A DNA stretch of 64,000 bases from Bacteroides sedimenti (GTDB lineage Bacteria > Bacteroidota > Bacteroidia > Bacteroidales > Bacteroidaceae), in contig NZ_AP028055.1 of the NCBI RefSeq assembly GCF_040365225.1, positions 2,790,001 through 2,854,000 on the forward strand, in the 5' to 3' direction. The position numbers and the translations under genes were made by a program. Shown piece by piece: positions 19,223 to 27,818 of the stretch; the first letter of the stretch is position 1, and each line of letters begins with the position of its first letter. Under the pieces are notes generated by a model. It had not been told where the DNA came from. It did not search any database and saw only the letters and a program-made list of their open reading frames with translations.

Positions 19223-20128
19223 CTATCTTTTACTTGCATCAAAGAGTCTTTTTTTCTCTTCATTGGTCAAACTATCGTATCCCGATTTTTTAAGTTTATC
19301 CAGTATACGATCCACCTCATCGCTCTGAGCCTTCTTCTGTGCATTATAATCATAATCCGCACTACGCTTGTTCTTATTGTAATGCACTGTCATCTTTGGC
19401 TTACGGGCAGACTTAAATACACTACCACTAAACAGGTTTACAAATAGGTCAAGGATTCTATTTATCCAAGCCGTTACATCATGTCCTTTTTTCAGGCTTG
19501 CAGCAAACCACAGTCCGGCAAGAGCTCCTCCCAAATGAGCAATATGCCCCCCGGCATTGTCGGATGTAATAAAAAGAAGATCAGAAAGAATCATAATCAA
19601 AGCGATGTACTTCAAACGAATGGCTCCGAAAAGAAGCAGACGAACCTGATATTCGGGCTGACGGTAGGCTGTGGCCACTACGATTGCCAATACAGAAGCA
19701 GATGCCCCCAACATGTAAGAACCTTCTACAACCTTGCTGAAATATGGGAACAGGTTGAATGAGAGCATATAAAGTGCAGCACCACAAATACCTCCTAACA
19801 AATAAAGACCTCGAAGATGCTTAGCAGAGAAAAAGGAGAGAAAGAGTTGACCAAACCAGAAGAGCCACAGCATATTAAAAAGAATATGCAAAATATCGGC
19901 ATGCATAAACATGTAGGTAAAAAGGCTCCATGGCTGATGCAGAAAGTTTTCCAGTGAAGCTGGAAACTCTCCGTATAAAAGAATACTTCCCCCACTCCGG
20001 TTGAAGAGTGTGAGAAGAATCAAAAACAGAGAGGTGATAATATACACAGCCGCATTTATATAAATCAGCTGAATAGCTATATTTCCCCGTTTAAATGAGT
20101 TTCTTAAATCAGTAATAATATGTTCCAT
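19223..20128 (-). CDS. rhomboid family intramembrane serine protease (301 aa)
   Basis: Rhomboids cut substrates inside the membrane with a Ser-His pair. Here the serine is in GASASVLAI near residue 143 and the histidine in AHLGGALAG near residue 196, with six hydrophobic segments in between and around. A basic, soluble C-terminal tail from about 235 contains KRLFDASKR at its end, longer than in the neighbouring paralogue. It overlaps the upstream rhomboid gene by 20 bases, which points to coupled translation. Substrates cannot be read from the sequence. Confidence 0.92.
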   Translation of the reverse strand: MEHIITDLRNSFKRGNIAIQLIYINAAVYIITSLFLILLTLFNRSGGSILLYGEFPASLENFLHQPWSLFTYMFMHADILHILFNMLWLFWFGQLFLSFFSAKHLRGLYLLGGICGAALYMLSFNLFPYFSKVVEGSYMLGASASVLAIVVATAYRQPEYQVRLLLFGAIRLKYIALIMILSDLLFITSDNAGGHIAHLGGALAGLWFAASLKKGHDVTAWINRILDLFVNLFSGSVFKSARKPKMTVHYNKNKRSADYDYNAQKKAQSDEVDRILDKLKKSGYDSLTNEEKKRLFDASKR

Positions 20129-20789
20129 TGCTTCCTCTGTTTTTTTTCTTTCTCCAATATATTATCAATATAAAGCCAAATATCATTCCACCCAGGTGAG
20201 CAAAATGAGCTACATTGTCGGCTGGATTGTTTGCAATACCCTGCATTAATTCAACTATGGCATATCCAGCTACAAAAAATTTCGCTTTGATTGGGAATGG
20301 AAAAGGAATAATAAACATTCTTTCGTTGGGAAAGAGCATTCCAAATGCCAGCAAAATACCATAAACCGCACCTGATGCTCCAACAGTATTTAGCTGGTTC
20401 AGAAATTCTTGCATTGGGACAATGAATCCCTCAGGAGTTTTTACTGGAGATGTCGAGAAGTCAACAATGTACTGAATGTATTGTACCAACTCCTGCATCA
20501 GTCCGGCACCAATACCGCATACTATATAATAAAAAAGAAAACGTTTCGGTCCCCAAATCTGCTCCAGAATACGCCCAAACATCCATACGGCAAACATATT
20601 GAAGAAAAGATGAGTGAAGCCACCATGTAAAAACAAATATGTTATAAGCTGAGCCGGATTGAAATTGTCGCCCATAAAAAAATGTAAGCCGAGATAATCG
20701 GATATATCGAACCCATATTTAAGAGCAACAATTCCTCCAAAGAAGAACAAGACATTTATTATAATCAGGTTTTTGGTGACAGTAGGCAT
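20109..20789 (-). CDS. rhomboid family intramembrane serine protease (226 aa)
   Basis: First gene of a four-gene minus-strand operon. It has the rhomboid topology, with the active serine in GASGAVYGILLA near residue 139 and the histidine in HFAHLGGMIFG near residue 194. The sequence HGGFTHLFFNMFAVWMFG near residue 55 matches the family's conserved loop. The C-terminus is short and basic. Two different rhomboids in tandem suggest either a paired complex or distinct substrates. This is inference. Confidence 0.92.
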   Translation of the reverse strand: MPTVTKNLIIINVLFFFGGIVALKYGFDISDYLGLHFFMGDNFNPAQLITYLFLHGGFTHLFFNMFAVWMFGRILEQIWGPKRFLFYYIVCGIGAGLMQELVQYIQYIVDFSTSPVKTPEGFIVPMQEFLNQLNTVGASGAVYGILLAFGMLFPNERMFIIPFPFPIKAKFFVAGYAIVELMQGIANNPADNVAHFAHLGGMIFGFILIIYWRKKKNRGSNGTYYY

Positions 20790-20925
20790 ATGGTACAGAT
20801 TAATATTTAAGTCTGAGACAGATACATTATTTACGCAAAAATAGTAAATATTTCTGTTTTAAAGCATAAAACGCCCATTCTATTAGATTTTTTTCGTTTT
20901 CCGTCGTATTTTTTTAAGCTTTAAA

Positions 20926-20956
20926 TTTGATTATTTGTTTTGTTAGTCTATATTTG
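20926..20956 (+). promoter_or_regulatory. promoter of the HU gene
   Basis: TTTG at 20926-20929, a 19-base spacer and TATATTTG at 20949-20956 match the Bacteroidetes consensus exactly, 54 bases before the HU start codon. Confidence 0.85.
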
Positions 20957-21010
20957 TGAGGATTTTCGATTTATCTTTTAAGTTACATATTAATTAATCA
21001 TTTACGAATT

Positions 21011-21283
21011 ATGAATAAGGCAGAACTTATTAATGCTATTGCAGCAGGATCAGGCTTGAGTAAGGCAGATTCAAAGAAAGCTCTTGACGCTTTCATCTCT
21101 AGTGTATCAGATACTCTTAAGTCAGGTGAAAAAGTTTCTTTAGTTGGTTTCGGAACATTCTCTGTTAGTGAAAGAGGTGAAAGAACAGGTATCAATCCTT
21201 CTACTAAATCGCCTATCACTATTCCAGCTAAGAAAGTTGCTAAATTTAAAGCAGGCGCTGAATTGGCTGACGCTATCAAATAA
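21011..21283 (+). CDS. hup: HU family DNA-binding protein
   Basis: The 90-residue protein is a complete HU-type histone-like protein: N-terminal helices MNKAELINAIAAGSGLSK, then the beta-arm core with GFGTFSVSERGERTGINPST, whose IxP tip inserts into DNA, and the C-terminal helix. HU dimers bend and compact DNA without strong sequence preference. It has a full promoter upstream and a strong terminator downstream, so it is a single-gene unit. Identification is firm. Confidence 0.96.
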   Translation: MNKAELINAIAAGSGLSKADSKKALDAFISSVSDTLKSGEKVSLVGFGTFSVSERGERTGINPSTKSPITIPAKKVAKFKAGAELADAIK

Positions 21284-21301
21284 GCCAGTTTATTAGGAAA
21301 T

Positions 21302-21337
21302 AAAAAAGGAGATGCAAGAGTTTGCATCTCCTTTTTT
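21302..21337 (+). terminator. terminator after hup
   Basis: AAGGAGATGCAA and TTGCATCTCCTT form a perfect stem around a four-base loop, and both arms extend into A and T runs. It lies 18 bases after the hup stop. Confidence 0.88.
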
Positions 21338-21358
21338 TTATATCTGATGCGAAAATAT

Positions 21359-21366
21359 TATCTTTG
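21359..21366 (+). promoter_or_regulatory. -7 promoter element for argS
   Basis: TATCTTTG fits TAnnTTTG and lies 37 bases before the chosen argS ATG. Because it overlaps the longer frame starting at 21347, it also supports the internal start. Confidence 0.6.
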
Positions 21367-21403
21367 CACCCTCATAATATCTCATTTAGAAACAAATACA
21401 GAT

Positions 21404-23197
21404 ATGAATATAGAAAACAAAATAGCAGCATCGGTTATCAATGGGCTAAAAGCTCTGTATGGACAAGATGTTCCTGCAGGACAGGTGCAACTGCAAAAAA
21501 CAAAAAAAGAGTTTGAAGGACACCTTACTCTGGTGGTATTCCCATTCCTGAAATTATCAAGAAAGAAACCCGAAGAGACAGCTCAGGAGATTGGTGAATA
21601 TCTGAAAGCTAACGACTCATCCATCGAGGCATTCAACGTTATCAAAGGTTTCTTGAACCTTACTATAGATTCTTCCTGCTGGATTGAGCTATTAAACTCT
21701 ATTCAGGCCGACAAGCAGTATGGAATTACTCCCGCCAATGAAAATTCTCCATTGGTTATGATCGAATATTCATCCCCAAACACAAATAAACCACTTCACC
21801 TGGGCCATGTACGTAATAATCTGCTAGGACATTCACTTGCGTGCATTATGATGGCCAATGGGAACAAGGTGGTAAAGACCAATATTGTAAACGACCGTGG
21901 TATTCATATCTGTAAGTCGATGTTGGCATGGAAGAAATACGGAAATGGTGAAACACCAGAGACATCCGGCAAAAAAGGCGACCACCTGGTTGGAGATTAT
22001 TATGTATCCTTTGACCAGCACTACAAAGCAGAACTTGCAGAGCTACAAGCACAAGGTCTTAGTAAAGAGGAAGCTGAAACTAAGTCTTCGCTTATGAACG
22101 AAGCCCGCGAAATGCTTATCAAGTGGGAAGCCGGCGATCCAGAAGTAAGAGCTCTCTGGGAAATGATGAACGAATGGGTATACGCTGGATTCAATGATAC
22201 ATACAAAAAAATGGGAGTCAGCTTTGATAAGATTTATTATGAATCTGCTACTTACCTGGAAGGGAAAGACAAGGTGCTGGAAGGCCTTGAAAAAGGATTC
22301 TTCTATCAGAAGGAGGATGGTTCTGTCTGGGCTGACCTTACAGGAGAAGGACTTGACCATAAGCTACTACTCCGTTCTGACGGTACATCAGTATATATGA
22401 CCCAGGATATTGGTACAGCAAAACTCCGCTTTGCTGACTATCCAATCAACAAAATGATCTACGTAGTAGGTAACGAACAAAACTACCATTTCCAGGTTCT
22501 CTCCATCCTGCTCGACAAGCTTGGATTTGAATGGGGGAAAGACCTTGTACACTTCTCGTATGGAATGGTTGAACTACCAGAAGGTAAGATGAAATCACGC
22601 GAAGGTACTGTGGTAGATGCTGATGACCTGATTGAAGAAATGGTAAATACCGCTAAAGAAACATCCAATGAACTGGGTAAGCTGGACGGCTGCACAGAAG
22701 AAGAGGCAAACAACATTACCCGTATGGTAGGTCTGGGAGCTCTGAAATACTTCATTTTAAAGGTAGATGCTCGTAAAAATATGACTTTTAATCCGAAAGA
22801 GTCCATCGACTTCAATGGTAATACAGGTCCGTTTATTCAATATACTCACGCACGTATAAAATCTGTACTTCGTAAGGCTGAAGAGGCAGGCATCGTTCTC
22901 CCTGAAACATTGCCAACCAATGTAACGCTGAACGAAAAAGAAGAAGGATTGATCCAGATGCTTTCTGAATTTGCAGGAGTCGTAAAACAGGCAGGAACAG
23001 ATTACAGCCCATCAATCATTGCAAACTACGTGTACGACTTGGTGAAAGAGTACAACCAATTCTATCACGACTTCAGCATTTTGCGTGAAGAAAATGAAGA
23101 CCTGAAAATATTCCGTCTTGTGCTCTCTGCTAACATCAGCAAGGTTATTAAGCTGGGCATGGGGTTACTTGGAATTGAGGTTCCGGAAAGAATGTAA
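21404..23197 (+). CDS. argS: arginyl-tRNA synthetase
   Basis: ArgRS charges tRNA-Arg with arginine. From ATG 21404 it has 597 residues. The class I HIGH-like motif is SPNTNKPLHLGHVRNN near residues 121-136, and the KMSKS equivalent appears as GKMKSREG. The C-terminal DALR anticodon-binding domain covers about residues 480-597. I preferred this ATG over 21347 because a promoter word lies between them and the first 19 extra residues look unlike the family. Confidence is high. Confidence 0.97.
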   Translation: MNIENKIAASVINGLKALYGQDVPAGQVQLQKTKKEFEGHLTLVVFPFLKLSRKKPEETAQEIGEYLKANDSSIEAFNVIKGFLNLTIDSSCWIELLNSIQADKQYGITPANENSPLVMIEYSSPNTNKPLHLGHVRNNLLGHSLACIMMANGNKVVKTNIVNDRGIHICKSMLAWKKYGNGETPETSGKKGDHLVGDYYVSFDQHYKAELAELQAQGLSKEEAETKSSLMNEAREMLIKWEAGDPEVRALWEMMNEWVYAGFNDTYKKMGVSFDKIYYESATYLEGKDKVLEGLEKGFFYQKEDGSVWADLTGEGLDHKLLLRSDGTSVYMTQDIGTAKLRFADYPINKMIYVVGNEQNYHFQVLSILLDKLGFEWGKDLVHFSYGMVELPEGKMKSREGTVVDADDLIEEMVNTAKETSNELGKLDGCTEEEANNITRMVGLGALKYFILKVDARKNMTFNPKESIDFNGNTGPFIQYTHARIKSVLRKAEEAGIVLPETLPTNVTLNEKEEGLIQMLSEFAGVVKQAGTDYSPSIIANYVYDLVKEYNQFYHDFSILREENEDLKIFRLVLSANISKVIKLGMGLLGIEVPERM

Positions 23198-23327
23198 ATT
23201 CAACCCGTTTTTTGAGGAATATCGCTTTTATTAAGCAAATGTATCAATTACATTGTTTTTAAAAGCTTTCTAAACAACCCATTTCAAAGCTGATATTTTT
23301 CACTTGAATCTGTCAAACTTTAAATAT

Positions 23328-23374
23328 CCCCTTATTTAAACTGCTCTTTAAGAAGAACAGGCTTAAATAAGGGG
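23328..23374 (+). terminator. terminator after argS
   Basis: CCCCTTATTTAA (23328-23339) pairs with TTAAATAAGGGG (23363-23374), followed by TTTCTC. It lies 130 bases after argS. The rest of the gap before topA shows no gene. Confidence 0.7.
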
Positions 23375-23438
23375 TTTCTCATTCCTATTCCTTTATGCAC
23401 ATCAGAACGCCCTCTCTATTTACCCGAAAACATAAAAC

Positions 23439-23471
23439 GAGAGGTCTGCCGGATAACCCGACAGACCTCTC
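23439..23471 (-). terminator. terminator after topA
   Basis: GAGAGGTCTG and CAGACCTCTC form a perfect 10-bp stem 32 bases beyond the topA stop. Read on the minus strand it is followed by a TTTTATGTTTT tract. Confidence 0.82.
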
Positions 23472-23502
23472 ACCATATTGTATATTTGAATAAATCTCTA
23501 TC

Positions 23503-25848
23503 TTATTTCTTTTTTGATGCATATCGTCCGCGCTTCGCAGTAGCCGGCTTTTCATCCTGAATACGTACAATCTCGAGGCAGGTAGGCAAATTAAGATCCT
23601 GTGGAACTACATCTTTCGGGATTTTATAGTTTGTTCCCTTGAAGGCAATGTAAGGCCCATAACGTCCGTTCAGAATCTGCAATTCCGGTTCATCTTCAAA
23701 AGTCTTGATAATTTTCTGAGCTTCTGCCAATCTTTTCGCTTCAATCAACTCAATTGCCTCTTCCAAGGTAATTTCCATAGGATCAGCATCTTTTGGAAGA
23801 GAAATAAACTTAGCATTATGGCGAACGTAAGGGCCGAAACGTCCAGTCCCTATCACTACTGTTTTATCTTCAAAATCACCCAGTGTTCGAGGTAGTTTGA
23901 AAAGTTCCAACGCCTCTTCCAGAGTGATGGTCTCCAGTGACTGTCCCTTTTTCATCTGAGCAAAACGAGGTTTATCCTCATCATCAGCCGAACCTATCTG
24001 AACCACAGGTCCGAAACGGCCAATCTTTACAGAAACTGGCTTCCCGGTTGCTGGTTCTTCGCCAAGAATACGTTCACCCACCTTATGTTCAGTTTTTATA
24101 GCTAAAGTCTTTTCAACAGATGGATGGAACTTCTCATAGAATTCATGCATTATTTCTGTCCACTGCTTTTCTCCTTCAGCCACTTCATCAAACTCTTTTT
24201 CTACTGATGCAGTAAAGTTATAGTCTAGAATTTCGGGGAAATACTCTGTTAGGAAATCATTCACAACTGTTCCAGTATCTGTTGGGAAGAGTTTTGCCTT
24301 CTCTGCACCAACTGTTTCTGTTTTCGTAGTTTCAGTTAAAGAAGAGTTACTTAATACCAGTTGTTGGTAAGAACGTTCTTGACCTTCCCTGTCTTCCTTC
24401 ACCACATATTCGCGTTGTTGAATGGTTGAAATAGTAGGAGCATAAGTAGACGGACGTCCGATACCCAACTCTTCGAGTTTACGAACCAAGCTTGCTTCCG
24501 TATACCGAGCCGGATGTTGGGTAAATCGTTCAGTGGCTACAACCTCTTTCCGTTCAAGTTGCTGCCCTTTCTTCATTGGAGGAAGTAAACGGCTTTCAGT
24601 CTCCTGTTCAGCGTCATCATCGTATGATTCTTTATAAACGCGAAGGAAACCGTCGAATTTCACCACTTCACCTACAGCGACAAACTTCTCTGCTGCATTG
24701 TCAAGTGCAATGGTAGCTGTTGTTTTTTCGAGTTCAGCATCAGCCATCTGCGAAGCAATGGTACGTTTCCAGATCAAGTCATAGAGTTTCTTCTCCTGAG
24801 AGGTTCCCTCCACACTCTGCTTTTCCATATAGGTAGGACGAATCGCTTCGTGAGCCTCCTGCGCCCCTTTGCTCTTGGTATTGAAATGACGAAGTTTTAC
24901 GTACTCTTCGCCCATGATATTTGTGATTGCATCTTTGCTTCCCGCTACTGCCAAATCAGACAGATTCACAGAGTCGGTACGCATATAGGTAATTTTTCCA
25001 GCTTCGTAAAGTTTTTGTGCTACGGACATGGTTTGTGCCACAGTAAATCCTAGTTTACGAGCAGCTTCCTGTTGAAGGGTTGAAGTAGTAAATGGTGCAG
25101 CCGGACTCTTCTTCAGAGGTCGCATGCTAATATCTTCAATGGAGAATGCTGCATTTTTGCAGGTTTCCAGAAAAACTCTGGCCTCTTCAATAGTCTTCAG
25201 TCTACGTGAAAGTTCTGCTTTCATCTCTATCGGCTTACCATCCTGATCGGGAACAATAAAGATAGCCGTTATACGATAGGCCGCATCCACTTTAAATGCC
25301 TGGATTTCACGCTCACGTTCCACCACCAAGCGAACTGTCACCGATTGCACACGTCCGGCGGATAAGGCAGGTTTCACCTTCTTCCATAACACAGGAGATA
25401 ATTCAAAACCTACAATTCGGTCGAGAATGCGTCTAGCCTGCTGTGCATTCACCAGATTAATATCTATGTCTCTTGGCTGTTCAATAGCCTTGAGAATTGC
25501 ATTTTTTGTAATTTCATGAAAAACAATACGCTTTGTATTTTCTGGTTTAAGTCCGAGAACCTCATACAAGTGCCAGGAAATAGCCTCTCCTTCGCGGTCC
25601 TCATCGGATGCGAGCCATACTGTTTCTGCATCTTTCGCTTCCGCCTTGAGTTCAGTCACTAGTTTCTTCTTTTCAGTGGGGATTTCGTACTTAGGTTCGA
25701 AGTTGTTTTTTACATCGATACTAAATTCTTTTTTCTTCAGATCCCGGATATGACCATAGCTGGAAAGAACTTTAAAATCTTTCCCCAAAAATTTCTCAAT
25801 GGTTTTAGCTTTGGCAGGAGACTCGACAATTACAAGGTTTTTCTGCAT
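23503..25848 (-). CDS. topA: DNA topoisomerase I
   Basis: TopA relaxes negative supercoils. Starting at ATG 25848 (781 residues) the protein opens with the Toprim motif region NLVIVESPAKAKTIEKFLG. The acidic DxDxE triplet is in LASDEDREGEA and the active tyrosine in ITYMRTDSVNLS, near residue 300. The C-terminal region carries several GRFGPYV-type repeats instead of Cys4 zinc fingers, as usual in Bacteroidetes, and ends in a Lys-rich tail. The longer frame from 25878 adds ten residues that do not fit the family. Confidence 0.97.
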   Translation of the reverse strand: MQKNLVIVESPAKAKTIEKFLGKDFKVLSSYGHIRDLKKKEFSIDVKNNFEPKYEIPTEKKKLVTELKAEAKDAETVWLASDEDREGEAISWHLYEVLGLKPENTKRIVFHEITKNAILKAIEQPRDIDINLVNAQQARRILDRIVGFELSPVLWKKVKPALSAGRVQSVTVRLVVEREREIQAFKVDAAYRITAIFIVPDQDGKPIEMKAELSRRLKTIEEARVFLETCKNAAFSIEDISMRPLKKSPAAPFTTSTLQQEAARKLGFTVAQTMSVAQKLYEAGKITYMRTDSVNLSDLAVAGSKDAITNIMGEEYVKLRHFNTKSKGAQEAHEAIRPTYMEKQSVEGTSQEKKLYDLIWKRTIASQMADAELEKTTATIALDNAAEKFVAVGEVVKFDGFLRVYKESYDDDAEQETESRLLPPMKKGQQLERKEVVATERFTQHPARYTEASLVRKLEELGIGRPSTYAPTISTIQQREYVVKEDREGQERSYQQLVLSNSSLTETTKTETVGAEKAKLFPTDTGTVVNDFLTEYFPEILDYNFTASVEKEFDEVAEGEKQWTEIMHEFYEKFHPSVEKTLAIKTEHKVGERILGEEPATGKPVSVKIGRFGPVVQIGSADDEDKPRFAQMKKGQSLETITLEEALELFKLPRTLGDFEDKTVVIGTGRFGPYVRHNAKFISLPKDADPMEITLEEAIELIEAKRLAEAQKIIKTFEDEPELQILNGRYGPYIAFKGTNYKIPKDVVPQDLNLPTCLEIVRIQDEKPATAKRGRYASKKK

Positions 25849-25927
25849 AATATTCTCGTTTGCGATTAAAGGAGCCAACCCTTTTTAACTTCTGAAAAAC
25901 AGGTTGATTCCAATTCGATTTTGCCCG

Positions 25928-25935
25928 CAAAAGTA
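25928..25935 (-). promoter_or_regulatory. -7 promoter element for topA
   Basis: CAAAAGTA reads TACTTTTG on the minus strand, 80 bases upstream of the chosen topA start. Confidence 0.5.
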
Positions 25936-26027
25936 GGAAAAACTTATTTCCCCACCTTATAATATAGAAAGAATCTACATTTTTTTACGAAAAAAGACTC
26001 TTTTTATGTTATAGGATGGGGAAATAG

Positions 26028-27809
26028 TTAGAATCTGATACTAGCACCAGCCAGGAAGTTAATTCCCTGTACCGGGTAAGAGTAGTAATATTGGTAATCC
26101 TTATTCATGATATTACTGAAGCGTGCAAAGATGGATATATCATCAGAGAGGTTATAGGTTGCCCCTAAACTTAGGTCGCTAACAGGACTCAGCTTAACAG
26201 CAGAACCATGAACAACCGGACTTATGAAAGAATCGGATAGGCCAGAACCAGAAAGTGCTGGATTGATATAATCTGATGCAACAACATCAATATAGTTCAA
26301 ATTTACTTCACTCCGTGCAATGTACCGATATCCGGCATTGATCGTCAGCTTAGGAAGCACCTTTACATCTGCATTAAACTGTAAATCGAACTTCGGTTTC
26401 ATCAACATATAGTTCATATCGCTGTTTTTCCATGAATAATAGGTTCCTTTCAAGGAAAAGTCGGCCATACCTCGATAGGTATATTTCAGTTTGGAGCCGA
26501 TATAGAAATGCTTTGTGTCTTCAGTCTCTGTATAAGGTTTAGCCAGATTTATCATATTTGAGAAGAGGTTACTAAAACAAAGATCGTCGTTAATGATATT
26601 ATATCCGGCAAAGAGATCAAACCAGAATCCGCCTCCCACATTTGCCTTGAATCCCAACATTGCATCCAGCTGATTATAAGAATTATTTTGTTGATAGAAA
26701 TTAGCATAAGGATTCAGAGATTCAAGACGGCGGAAATCATTCAATTCCTGTCCGCCAACCAGCTTCAGATAAGCCACATAGCTCTTTGCAAAAAGATATT
26801 GCGTCTCTATATCCGGTGAAACCTGAATTGCCGGGCTCGATTTACCACCATCCACATTATTATTCAATGATGAATAGTCTACATGCGCACCAAGTCTCAC
26901 TTTCCAGGAATCATTCGAGAACACATAATAAGGATTCAGTTCCAGCGAGGTGTAACTGCGATATCCGGTCTTTGAATAAAAAAAATTATTCATCTCTGCC
27001 TTAATTCCCACTCGCTGCTGCTCACCTATCATTCCATAAACATCGCCTTTGGTGCGCCAAATCTTTTCCGTCACACTTTCAGGATAGGATTTTTTGAAAG
27101 AGAGGAAGTTGGTCTCTGCCTGAAACTGCAAAGGGAAATTCTTATCAAGAGATTTGATTCCTGCATGCAAACTCCATTTAGCATGGTGCTGCTTGTCGGT
27201 TAAACTAGGCATTAACGCATTCTCCGGCTCTAGGAATGCGTGATAATTAAAGTTATCCGTTCCGAAGTTTACCGCCGCATCCAGGAGTACCCTGTCAAAC
27301 CGATGCTGATAATCCGCATTCAGTTTTGTACGGTAGTAACGCGATTTCCAGTTTCTGTTCTGATAAGCTGATTCAAAGATTTCAGGTAATTTCAGGGAAG
27401 CATTCATTCCTTCCAGACTGCCTGAAACATTAAGTTGATCCCTCGGTGACAAATCAAAAAGGTATGCCGCCCTGGCATCCAGATTTCCATAGTTACCATA
27501 TCCCAGCTGGGCAAATCCCCACTTTGCTTTCGCCTGATCCAAATTGCGTGTTACAGGGTTCATCATCTCCTCCAAAGAAGAAATGGGAAGCAATGACATG
27601 TTGTACTCAATTGTTCTTTTGCCAACAAATGGTTCTTGAACCTTAGGCAGAACATTCACTTTCGAGGCATCCATTATATCCGGGTTGTACTCTTTTTCCA
27701 CTACAACCACGCGGTTCAGTGTCGTGTCTTTCTTTGCCTTCTGACCAGCAGCATTCAATGATACGGATAGTAGGGCCGCGGCAAGAAGCATATTATTAAG
27801 TTGTTTCAT
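26028..27809 (-). CDS. TonB-dependent-receptor-like outer membrane barrel
   Basis: This 593-residue protein has a signal peptide (MKQLNNMLLAAALLSVSLNAAGQ) and a short plug-like N-terminus, TLNRVVVVEKEYNPDIMDASKVNVLP. A run of amphipathic beta-strands follows, ending in an aromatic residue (GASIRF). It is much shorter than nutrient receptors and lacks an obvious complete plug, so it may be a barrel without TonB-driven transport. It starts 9 bases after the stop of the large TPR protein and the two probably form a membrane complex. The ligand and role are not known to me. Confidence 0.75.
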   Translation of the reverse strand: MKQLNNMLLAAALLSVSLNAAGQKAKKDTTLNRVVVVEKEYNPDIMDASKVNVLPKVQEPFVGKRTIEYNMSLLPISSLEEMMNPVTRNLDQAKAKWGFAQLGYGNYGNLDARAAYLFDLSPRDQLNVSGSLEGMNASLKLPEIFESAYQNRNWKSRYYRTKLNADYQHRFDRVLLDAAVNFGTDNFNYHAFLEPENALMPSLTDKQHHAKWSLHAGIKSLDKNFPLQFQAETNFLSFKKSYPESVTEKIWRTKGDVYGMIGEQQRVGIKAEMNNFFYSKTGYRSYTSLELNPYYVFSNDSWKVRLGAHVDYSSLNNNVDGGKSSPAIQVSPDIETQYLFAKSYVAYLKLVGGQELNDFRRLESLNPYANFYQQNNSYNQLDAMLGFKANVGGGFWFDLFAGYNIINDDLCFSNLFSNMINLAKPYTETEDTKHFYIGSKLKYTYRGMADFSLKGTYYSWKNSDMNYMLMKPKFDLQFNADVKVLPKLTINAGYRYIARSEVNLNYIDVVASDYINPALSGSGLSDSFISPVVHGSAVKLSPVSDLSLGATYNLSDDISIFARFSNIMNKDYQYYYSYPVQGINFLAGASIRF

Positions 27810-27818
27810 GTTTGTTTC

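Noticed and set aside
23198..23327. Possible small gene between argS and topA
   Set aside because: No frame of useful length with a sensible start; the stretch is explained by two terminators and spacer.
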